From NCBI GenBank assembly GCA_025457905.1, contig JALOTM010000081.1:1-5562 (forward strand): a DNA stretch of 5,562 nucleotides. The letters run 5' to 3'. Of the stretch, positions 1-5,207 are shown piece after piece. Both the position numbers and the translations under genes were made by a program. Position 1 is the stretch's first letter. Every line of letters begins with the position of its first letter. The DNA is from Methanomassiliicoccales archaeon (GTDB lineage: Archaea; Thermoplasmatota; Thermoplasmata; Methanomassiliicoccales; UBA472). Under the pieces are notes generated by a model. It was not told where the DNA came from, ran no database searches, and saw nothing but the letters and a program-made list of their open reading frames with translations.

Positions 1-1
1 G

Positions 2-382
2 GCCTTCGACGCCGTGGACCACGCCAAGGCGCGCAAGAAGGACGTCGTCCTCATCGACACCGCCGGCCGCATGCAGACCAACGCCAACCTCATGGACGAG
101 ATGAAGAAGATCAAGCGCGTGGTCAAGCCCCACCTCATCATCTTCGTGGGGGACTCGCTGGCCGGCAACGATGCCATCGAACAGGCCCGGGCCTTCGACG
201 CGGCGGTGGGCATCGACGCCATCATCCTGACTAAGATCGACGCCGACGCCAAGGGAGGGGCGGCGCTCTCCATCGCCTACACCATCAAGAAGCCCATCGC
301 CTTCCTGTCCACTGGCCAGGAGTACGAGGACATCATCAAGTTCGACAGCAGGTGGATGGTCGACAGGCTCTTCGCTTCCTGA
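2..382 (+). CDS. ftsY: Signal recognition particle receptor FtsY, C-terminal part (5' end outside window)
   Basis: This is the C-terminal 126 residues of the SRP receptor GTPase, which docks the SRP-ribosome complex at the cytoplasmic membrane for co-translational insertion. The reading frame is open from base 2, so the gene begins upstream; the GTG at 14 is internal. Visible SRP-GTPase signatures are the G3 motif DTAGR (bases 56-70), the G4 motif TKID (230-241) followed at once by the DAKGG element (245-259), and the closing block with STGQ and a terminal [11 protein letters not shown] helix. In the family, TGQ or VGQ precedes the last helix that packs against the N domain. Ffh (SRP54) shares the G motifs, but it would continue into a methionine-rich M domain; here the protein stops right after the final helix, which identifies FtsY. 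The gene converges on the M20 gene with a 44-nt gap. In many archaea ftsY follows a prefoldin alpha and ribosomal protein gene cluster, so such genes may lie just upstream of the window. Confidence 0.95.
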   Translation, partial: AFDAVDHAKARKKDVVLIDTAGRMQTNANLMDEMKKIKRVVKPHLIIFVGDSLAGNDAIEQARAFDAAVGIDAIILTKIDADAKGGAALSIAYTIKKPIAFLSTGQEYEDIIKFDSRWMVDRLFAS

Positions 383-413
383 CGCGCTCGGGAACCGGGG
401 CCGGGCCGTCGGT

Positions 414-423
414 CGGTCGACCG
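414..423. repeat. 10-bp perfect palindrome in the ftsY/M20 convergent junction
   Basis: CGGTCGACCG is its own reverse complement and sits between the two converging stop codons (ftsY ends at 382, the M20 gene ends at 427). It is preceded by a tandem GGTC GGTC. No T-run follows on either strand, so a terminator role is only possible, and chance is a real alternative in GC-rich DNA. Confidence 0.35.
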
Positions 424-426
424 TCC

Positions 427-1668
427 TCACTGAAGCGAGAAGCACAGCGAGGCCATGACCGCGGCGTACACCTTGGCGTCCCCGACCATGTTGTCCACCT
501 TGCAGTACTCGTTGACCGTGTGCGCCATCTCGTCCACCGTCTCCCAGACGTAGGCGTCGTAGCCTGCCAGGCGGAAGAGGTTGGCGCACGTCCCGCCGCC
601 GATCCCGCGCGGCTGCGCGTCCACCCCCTTGATCTTCTTGACCGCGCTGGCCAAGGTCATGACCGCGATGCTCTCGGTGCTCGAGGGCGGGCCGGAGCGG
701 TTGAGCTGCTCCACGTCCACGGTTATCTTGGCGCCGCTGCGCTCCTCGAAGACCCGGGCCACCCCCCGCGCCGTCTCCAGCACGTCGTCGGGGTTGTACT
801 GCGGCAGGATCCTCGTGTCCAGCCAGAAGGTGTCCTCGCCGGGCACGGTGTTCACGTTGCCCACCGTCTGCAGCCTCTTGGTGGGCTCGAAGGTGGAGGT
901 GGGCGGCAGGAAGGCCGTCTGCACCGCCCCGAAGCGCCCGTTGAGCTGGTCGACCAGGAAGTCGATCATCTGGCTCCCCAGCTTCATGGCGTTGATCCCC
1001 TTCTCCGGGGTGGAGGCGTGCGTCTGCCTGCCCTGCACCTTGACCCTCAGCCAGAGGATGTGCTTCTCGGCCACCTCGATGATGGAGCCGTCCGGCACGC
1101 CGAAGTCCGGCACGTAGATGAAGTCGTTCTTGTGGAAGACCTTCTCGTCGATGAGGAACTTGATCCCCTTGTTGTTGCCGGTCTCCTCGTCCGAGACCAC
1201 GGCCAGGCCCATGCCCCTCTCCGGCACCAGTCCCAGCTCGTTCAGGGCCCTGGCTGCGAACATGGAGCCGATGAGCGCCTGCCCGTTGTCCTCGGCCCCC
1301 AGGCCGTACAGCTTGCCGTCCACCACCTTCGGTGAGAACGGGGGGTAGGTCCATGAGTCCAGGTTGCCCGGGGTGACCGTGTCCATGTGGGACACGACCC
1401 ACACCATCTGGTCGGAGAGGCCTTTCTTCTTGGCCACCACGTTGGGCCTGAGGCGCAGACGCACTCGCTCGTCAAGGGCGTCGTACATCTCGACGTCCTC
1501 GAAGCCGCACCTCTCCGCCAGCTCCCGCACGAAGCGGGCGCGCTCGAACTCCCCCTCGCCCCCGTTCTCCGGGCCGATGGCCGGGATCCGCAGGAGCTCG
1601 GTGAGAGCATCGACCATGTCGTTCCTGTATCGCTCGACGGCGGAGATGACCTCGTCTATGGAAGGCAT
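427..1668 (-). CDS. M20 family metallo-hydrolase (ArgE/DapE/carboxypeptidase-like), substrate unknown
   Basis: Predicted cytoplasmic two-zinc hydrolase of 413 residues that cleaves an amide or peptide bond; the family includes ArgE, DapE and dipeptidases, and length is typical. Numbered from the ATG at 1668, visible metal and catalytic residues are H94 and D96 (SHMDT), D127 (GAEDNGQ), the E161-E162 pair (DEETG), D188 (VPDFG) and H383 (MAHTVNEY). H217 in the THAS segment fits the lid/dimerisation-domain histidine that contacts substrate across the dimer. The usual D-x-K-G after the bridging aspartate is D-N-G-Q here. Start choice: a TTG at 1680 is in frame, but the ATG at 1668 lies about 34 nt from the centre of an AT-rich TATA-like box, leaving a leader of about 8 nt, and GGGA lies 6 nt before it. 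The gene follows the thiolase by 79 nt on the same strand but seems to have its own promoter. The exact substrate cannot be read from sequence; names such as DapE would be over-specific. Confidence 0.9.
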   Translation of the reverse strand: MPSIDEVISAVERYRNDMVDALTELLRIPAIGPENGGEGEFERARFVRELAERCGFEDVEMYDALDERVRLRLRPNVVAKKKGLSDQMVWVVSHMDTVTPGNLDSWTYPPFSPKVVDGKLYGLGAEDNGQALIGSMFAARALNELGLVPERGMGLAVVSDEETGNNKGIKFLIDEKVFHKNDFIYVPDFGVPDGSIIEVAEKHILWLRVKVQGRQTHASTPEKGINAMKLGSQMIDFLVDQLNGRFGAVQTAFLPPTSTFEPTKRLQTVGNVNTVPGEDTFWLDTRILPQYNPDDVLETARGVARVFEERSGAKITVDVEQLNRSGPPSSTESIAVMTLASAVKKIKGVDAQPRGIGGGTCANLFRLAGYDAYVWETVDEMAHTVNEYCKVDNMVGDAKVYAAVMASLCFSLQ

Positions 1669-1696
1669 CGCTATTCCCAATCGAGGATGAGATATC

Positions 1697-1710
1697 CATT
1701 AATTAATAAC
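1697..1710 (-). promoter_or_regulatory. TATA-like box for the M20 metallo-hydrolase gene
   Basis: An AT-only island within GC-rich DNA reads, on the minus strand, TTATTAATTAAT. Its core ATTAATTAAT (1698-1707) is palindromic. The centre lies about 26 nt before an expected start of transcription near 1676, just upstream of the ATG at 1668. This spacing is what archaeal TBP/TFB promoters show. The CTATAG at 1710-1715 could also contribute. It lies in the 79-nt gap after the thiolase stop codon. Confidence 0.6.
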
Positions 1711-1747
1711 TATAGTCATGGCTCGCGCGCCGAGAAGCGACGCCGGC

Positions 1748-2935
1748 TCACCTGGTAACGGTCATGGACACGGCGTTCCCTCCGCCCAGGCAGAGCGTCG
1801 CCAGTCCTCGGCCAGCCTGCCGCTGCATCATGGCGTACAGCAGGGTCGTGAGCACCCTGGCCCCACTGCACCCGATGGGGTGGCCGAGGGCTATGGCCCC
1901 GCCGTTCACGTTGAAGCGGCCCTCCGGGACCTGCAGCTCCCTGCGCACCGCCACGGAGGCGGTGGCGAAGGCCTCGTTGTGCTCGAACAGGTCCACGTCC
2001 ATGATGTCCAGGTCGAGCTTGCGCAGCAGCTCCCGGGTCGTGGGTATGGGCGCCTCCATGATGTGCTTGGGCTCCACGCCCCCCGTATGGTATCCCTCGA
2101 TGGCGGCCAGGGGCTCCAGCCCGCGCTCCTCGGCGAAGCGCCTCGAGGCCACCACCAGCGCGGCGGCGCCGTCGCTGAGCTGGGAGGAGTTACCGGCGGT
2201 GACCACGCCGCCCTCCTTGAAGGCCGGCCTCAGCTTGGCCAGGGCCTCCATGGTGGTGTCGGCGCGGACGCCCTCGTCCACCTTGAACTCCAGATCCCCC
2301 TTCTTCGAGGGGATGCGGAAGGCCACGGTCTCCTTGTCGAACCGGCCCTGGGATATGGCCTCGCTGGCCTTCCTGTGGCTCTCGAGGGCCATGGCGTCAG
2401 CCTCCTGCCTGGTCACCTTGAACCGCTCCGCCACCACCTCCGCGGTGATGCCCATGTGCATGTCGTTGAAGGAGTCCCACAGCCCGTCCCGGACCATGTG
2501 GTCGACGATCTTGTTGTCGTTGAGGCGGTAGCCGAAGCGGGCCTGCTGCAGGAGGTAGGGGGCCATGTTCATGCTCTCCATCCCCCCGGCCACGATGACC
2601 TCGTGCTCGCCGGCCTTGATGGAGTTGGCCGCGAGCATGACGGCCTTCAGCCCCGAGCCGCAGACCTTGTTGACGTTCAGCGAGCCGATCTCCGGTCTCA
2701 GGCCGGCCCTGATGGCCGCCTGACGGGCGGGGTTCTGCCCCGTTCCGGCGCTCAGCACGATGCCCATGATGCACTCCTGGATGTCCTTCGGCTCCAGTTT
2801 GGCGCGGTGAACGCTCTCCTTGATGACCGCGGCGCCCAGCTCCGTGGCCGGGACGTCCTTCAGGGTGCCCCCGAACTTGCCCACGGCGGTCCTGGTCGCG
2901 CTCAGTATGACGACCTCGTCCTTGCTCGTTACAAT
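1748..2935 (-). CDS. Acetyl-CoA C-acetyltransferase (bacterial AtoB/PhaA-type thiolase); non-canonical ATT start inferred
   Basis: Thiolase that condenses two acetyl-CoA to acetoacetyl-CoA or performs the reverse cleavage; cytoplasmic, usually tetrameric. Numbered from the first canonical start (GTG at 2884), the catalytic residues are nucleophile C75 (NKVCGSGLKAV), N303-E304 (NEAFA), H335 (GHPIGCSGAR) and C365 (CLGGG); the adenine-binding loop region and GNSSQLSDGAA block are intact. The GTG at 2884 cannot be the true start: the 17 codons before it are in frame and encode the conserved first strand (DEVVILSATRTAV), which all family members carry. Including them from ATT at 2935 gives 395 residues, the normal length. 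No ATG, GTG or TTG occurs in frame between there and the upstream in-frame TAG. A TATA-like box at 2964-2972 predicts transcription starting near 2941. So either ATT is the start codon or there is a base error here. The gene follows tiaS by 57 nt and precedes the M20 gene. The sequence type is the bacterial degradative/biosynthetic class, not the SCPx-like thiolase that archaea pair with HMG-CoA synthase. Confidence 0.93.
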   Translation of the reverse strand: MVTSKDEVVILSATRTAVGKFGGTLKDVPATELGAAVIKESVHRAKLEPKDIQECIMGIVLSAGTGQNPARQAAIRAGLRPEIGSLNVNKVCGSGLKAVMLAANSIKAGEHEVIVAGGMESMNMAPYLLQQARFGYRLNDNKIVDHMVRDGLWDSFNDMHMGITAEVVAERFKVTRQEADAMALESHRKASEAISQGRFDKETVAFRIPSKKGDLEFKVDEGVRADTTMEALAKLRPAFKEGGVVTAGNSSQLSDGAAALVVASRRFAEERGLEPLAAIEGYHTGGVEPKHIMEAPIPTTRELLRKLDLDIMDVDLFEHNEAFATASVAVRRELQVPEGRFNVNGGAIALGHPIGCSGARVLTTLLYAMMQRQAGRGLATLCLGGGNAVSMTVTR

Positions 2936-2963
2936 CGCCTCTCGCCGTCGAAGCAGGTAGCCG

Positions 2964-2974
2964 TATAAAAAATT
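2964..2974 (-). promoter_or_regulatory. TATA-like box / oligo-T tract between tiaS and the thiolase gene
   Basis: On the minus strand this reads AATTTTTTATA, an archaeal TATA-like element in otherwise GC-rich DNA. It is centred about 26 nt before the predicted thiolase transcription start (near 2941) and about 33 nt before the inferred ATT start at 2935. The run of six T residues lies about 20 nt after the tiaS stop codon. In archaea, oligo-T on the coding strand can terminate transcription, so the same bases may end tiaS transcripts and start thiolase transcripts. Confidence 0.55.
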
Positions 2975-2992
2975 GACGATGATGCCGTACGA

Positions 2993-4303
2993 CTATGAAC
3001 GTAGTCCGCGGGCCAGCTGCCGCTTTAAGGGCATGCTGATGTGCCGGCGCGCGCGCACTGGCGGCTCGTACCAGCCCTCCTCGATGGCCCTCGGCACCAG
3101 CTCGGTCCTCTCCCCCCCTTGGGCCTTGCGCCCGCAGCGCTTGCAGCGATACCAGCCCCCCCGGCCCATTGAGCCCATGGCCTTGCCGCAGTCCGGGCAG
3201 GCGGGGTTGGAGACCTTGCGGCGATGCTCCGCCAGCGCCACCACCTCGATCTTCTCCAGGTTGAGGGTGCGGGGCCGCTCCCTGAGCTCTCCAAAGGCAA
3301 CCAGGAGGTCCCCCGGGACGAGCTGTCGGACCACGCCCCTGAACTCCTTCGAGGGCTCGTAGGCCGCGCAGTCCACCTCCCCGGCCTTGGTCCTCAGGCG
3401 CAGGATGACATGCCCTCCAGGAATGGTGGCGGGCGCGCGCACCACCTCCCCTTCGACCCGATAGGAGCTCCAGGGCCTCAGCTCGCGCCAGCGGCGGACG
3501 ATGTGGTCGTCCGTCCCTTGGTTGGACATGAACAGCAGCCAGCGGTCCACCGGTTCGGAGCTTACCGACCTCATGGCCTCGGGGAGCTCGCTGACGTCGT
3601 CGCCCCGGATGCCGAAGAGGATGGGGCAGGGCGAGTGCGGCACTATGGCCGGCCTTCTGGCCACGTGATCGTAGTTGTTGAATGTGGATGGGAACCGGGC
3701 ATCCAGACGCTCGACGTCCTGGGGCATGACCTGCCGGGGGGTGCCCCAGCGCTCCTTTGCGCGGTAGGCCAGAACCTCATAGGTGCGATCCCGGGGCCGC
3801 CAGGCCATGGCGGCGCTGGCGCCGATGACCCCCCGGCCGCCGGAGAGCTCCAGGGCGGAGGCCCCGATGCGCCGCAACTCCTCCATGACCTCCTCCTTGG
3901 GGACGACCTCGCGCACCGTCCTCCAGTACAGCCGCGGGGATGGGGGGGAGGGACTCACCACCAGCCCCGGGCTGGCGTCCTCCTGCGTACGGGACCAGAG
4001 GCGCAGCAGCCGGGAGCAGCGCTCCATCAGCTCGTCCTGGTCCGGGTCGCCTAGGGAGCGGCGATGGCTGCGTACCTTCAGATCGCCGATCTGGCCTATC
4101 ACCGAGCTGGCGCCCGAGCCTTTACCGAAGCGGAGGCACAGGGCCCCGTTCCCCCGGGTCTTCCAGGGCACGGAGGGGTTGAGGCGCACCAGCCGCGGGT
4201 AGCCAATGAGGTCGTGGTCCGAGAGGGCGCGCACCACCTCTGTGGCCAGGAAGGTGGTGCACATGGATGTGACGGAGTCCGTGTCGTCGAAGGCTACGTA
4301 CAT
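2993..4303 (-). CDS. tiaS: tRNA(Ile2) 2-agmatinylcytidine synthetase TiaS
   Basis: TiaS attaches agmatine to C34 of the CAU-anticodon tRNA(Ile2), using ATP, so the tRNA reads AUA as isoleucine instead of AUG. It is archaea-specific and essential where studied. The 436-residue product is close to the usual size of about 420. It opens with the DDTDS motif (residues 6-10) and MCTT (14-17); by comparison with the characterised Archaeoglobus enzyme, the first Thr after this Cys (T16) should be the autophosphorylated residue. The KTRGNGAL block (48-55) belongs to the same N-terminal kinase-like domain. A ferredoxin-like region with the FNNYDHVARRP segment (208-218) follows, then an OB fold at roughly 281-356, and a C-terminal zinc ribbon with C369, C372, C387 and C390, all four ligands present. 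The ATG at 4303 sets the family's usual N-terminus. No Shine-Dalgarno precedes it. The upstream exported-protein gene ends 26 nt away on the same strand, so read-through transcription is likely, although a weak AAAAGCG box near 4335 could give a nearly leaderless transcript. Confidence 0.96.
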   Translation of the reverse strand: MYVAFDDTDSVTSMCTTFLATEVVRALSDHDLIGYPRLVRLNPSVPWKTRGNGALCLRFGKGSGASSVIGQIGDLKVRSHRRSLGDPDQDELMERCSRLLRLWSRTQEDASPGLVVSPSPPSPRLYWRTVREVVPKEEVMEELRRIGASALELSGGRGVIGASAAMAWRPRDRTYEVLAYRAKERWGTPRQVMPQDVERLDARFPSTFNNYDHVARRPAIVPHSPCPILFGIRGDDVSELPEAMRSVSSEPVDRWLLFMSNQGTDDHIVRRWRELRPWSSYRVEGEVVRAPATIPGGHVILRLRTKAGEVDCAAYEPSKEFRGVVRQLVPGDLLVAFGELRERPRTLNLEKIEVVALAEHRRKVSNPACPDCGKAMGSMGRGGWYRCKRCGRKAQGGERTELVPRAIEEGWYEPPVRARRHISMPLKRQLARGLRS

Positions 4304-4329
4304 GCTCGTGGCGAGGAGGGCGAGCGCAC

Positions 4330-4725
4330 CTAAACGCTTTTCGATGCTTGCCGCCCCGAGGAGGCCAGGATGACGAGCCCGCGCACGTAGAAGAAGCTCG
4401 GCTCGTCCGAGGGCTCGAGAGTGAGCTCTACCACATCGTCATCCGAGGGGGGCGTGAGCCCCAGGGAACGGGGTAGGAAGGCCCGGCCCCTGCCGCCGTG
4501 GCCGTCCTCCAGCTCCAGCGTCCAGCCTTTGCTCCCTTCCTGGACCGACAGCACCTGGCAGGTCACGCGCACCGGCCCGCTGGAGGTCCCTGCAGAGCCC
4601 AGGTCGTTGGCCTCGGCCGGCGAGGGGTCGGAGAGGAGGGCCAGGGCGAGGACCGATATGGCGGATGCCAGGAGTAGCGCCCGTATGGAAGGTTGCATGC
4701 CACAGGGACGCCCCCTCGGGTTCAT
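4330..4725 (-). CDS. Predicted exported small protein with OB-fold-like domain, function unknown
   Basis: I do not recognise this gene by name. From the ATG at 4725 it encodes 131 residues: a basic N-terminus (arginines at 4, 6 and 15), a hydrophobic stretch at about 16-31, and a short polar segment ending PAEA-N (36-40), a good AxA signal-peptidase site after A39. The mature part (51-122) alternates strands with the pattern VRVTCQVLSVQ, WTLELEDGHGGRGRAFLP, DDVVELTL and SFFYVRGLVIL, which resembles a compact five-stranded OB fold of the tRNA_anti type; this is a pattern match by eye. An ATG at 4698 is an alternative that keeps the signal peptide (122 residues). The longer frame up to 4950 is rejected because it overlaps the divergent gene and has no export logic. 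The start at 4725 sits about 19 nt after the transcription start predicted from the TATA-like box at 4766-4774, with AGG close upstream. It is followed by tiaS after 26 nt and may be co-transcribed with it. Confidence 0.72.
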   Translation of the reverse strand: MNPRGRPCGMQPSIRALLLASAISVLALALLSDPSPAEANDLGSAGTSSGPVRVTCQVLSVQEGSKGWTLELEDGHGGRGRAFLPRSLGLTPPSDDDVVELTLEPSDEPSFFYVRGLVILASSGRQASKSV

Positions 4726-4765
4726 CGTCCTGACGTTTGCAATGAGCGTTCGGCGCGTGGCAATC

Positions 4766-4774
4766 AAAATATAA
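4766..4774. promoter_or_regulatory. TATA-like box in divergent promoter region, probably serving the + gene and perhaps both genes
   Basis: AAAATATAA on + (TTATATTTT on -) is the only AT-rich element in the 70-nt gap between the divergent starts at 4796 (+) and 4725 (-). Its centre is 26 nt before the A of the + ATG, exact spacing for a leaderless transcript. In the opposite direction the same offset predicts a start near 4744, about 19 nt before the minus-strand ATG. AATC lies just upstream on + as a possible BRE, but this is weak. Confidence 0.6.
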
Positions 4775-4795
4775 CCGGAGTCGGATTCGCACCGC

Positions 4796-5143
4796 ATGCC
4801 CAAGCCATTCGAAGTCGAGCATGCCTTGGCCATCGCCGTCTCCGCCTTGGTCATCGGGGGTTTCTTGTCCGCCCTAAGCCTGGTCCAGATCACCGTGGAG
4901 GACATTGGCCTGGGCGGTTGGGCGTATTGGCTGCTCGCCGGCGGCCTCATCGTCTTCGTGGTGGGCCTCTACCTCTTCATAGGCTACATGCGCCGGGCGA
5001 ACGAGTTCGAGGAGTACATGAAGATAGAGAGCAAGGCCGAGTTCAAGAAGAAGCAGGATGACGCTGAGTATCTGGCATGGCGGATGCCTAGCAAGTTCGG
5101 GGAGCGCCTTCAGGAGAAGGAGGACGACCTCGGGATCAAATGA
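4796..5143 (+). CDS. Small membrane protein with two transmembrane segments and a charged cytoplasmic tail, function unknown
   Basis: The 115-residue product has two hydrophobic helices, at about residues 10-31 and 43-65, joined by a short loop (ITVEDIGLGGW). The tail 66-115 is highly charged, starting with YMRRANEFEEYMK and rich in K and E, and is probably helical. The RR right after the second helix and the absence of a signal peptide suggest N-in, C-in topology with the tail in the cytoplasm. The pattern recalls small uncharacterised two-helix proteins of Thermoplasmata (the Pfam DUF3198 type is a candidate to test, not a confirmed match). The ATG at 4796 is chosen because the TATA-like box lies 26 nt upstream, so the transcript should begin at or next to the start codon; there is no Shine-Dalgarno. 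The gene stands alone on its strand, divergent from the exported-protein gene and convergent with the GTPase gene. Confidence 0.85.
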   Translation: MPKPFEVEHALAIAVSALVIGGFLSALSLVQITVEDIGLGGWAYWLLAGGLIVFVVGLYLFIGYMRRANEFEEYMKIESKAEFKKKQDDAEYLAWRMPSKFGERLQEKEDDLGIK

Positions 5144-5146
5144 ACG

Positions 5147-5167
5147 AAGGGGGACCCCTTTGTTTCC
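5147..5167 (+). terminator. Short GC stem followed by T-rich tract after the membrane protein gene
   Basis: AAGGGG and CCCCTT (5147-5160) form a near-perfect inverted repeat with only GA between, so the real stem would be about four or five pairs with a small loop. TTTGTTT-like bases (5159-5165) follow directly. It starts 4 nt after the stop codon at 5143. The T-rich run suits archaeal termination on the + strand; the minus strand has no matching T-run. Confidence 0.45.
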
Positions 5168-5170
5168 AGT

Positions 5171-5207
5171 GGAGGCTCTGCCCGCCCTTCGCGGGCCGGG
5201 CCCCTCC
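5171..5207. repeat. Two-part hairpin in the convergent junction, possible bidirectional terminator structure
   Basis: GCCCGC (5180-5185) pairs perfectly with GCGGGC (5191-5196) around a CCTTC loop. An outer five-pair stem, GGAGG (5171-5175) with CCTCC (5203-5207), can enclose it, separated by internal loops of 4 and 6 nt. It lies between two converging genes, touching the GTPase stop codon at 5207-5209. The stem strength is clear, but GC-rich DNA gives such pairings easily. Confidence 0.4.

Noticed and set aside
352..1335. Long + strand open frame of 327 codons opposite the M20 gene
   Set aside because: It is antisense to a gene with intact catalytic motifs, overlaps the ftsY end, and its translation is dominated by low-complexity H, V, L, G and R runs typical of a shadow frame in GC-rich DNA.
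1669..1680. TTG start at 1680 for the M20 gene
   Set aside because: It lies at or before the transcription start predicted from the TATA-like box, and the ATG at 1668 has a better position and a GGGA upstream.
1718..2968. Long + strand open frame of 416 codons opposite the thiolase gene
   Set aside because: The thiolase on the other strand has all active-site motifs; this frame is compositionally biased (G, H, L, V, A) and shows no recognisable domain.
3224..4054. + strand open frame of 276 codons opposite tiaS
   Set aside because: Antisense to a clear tiaS and rich in G, P, A and H without any motif; shadow frame.
4726..4950. N-terminal extension of the exported-protein frame to 4950
   Set aside because: It would overlap the divergent membrane protein gene and its promoter, and would bury the signal peptide in the middle of the protein.
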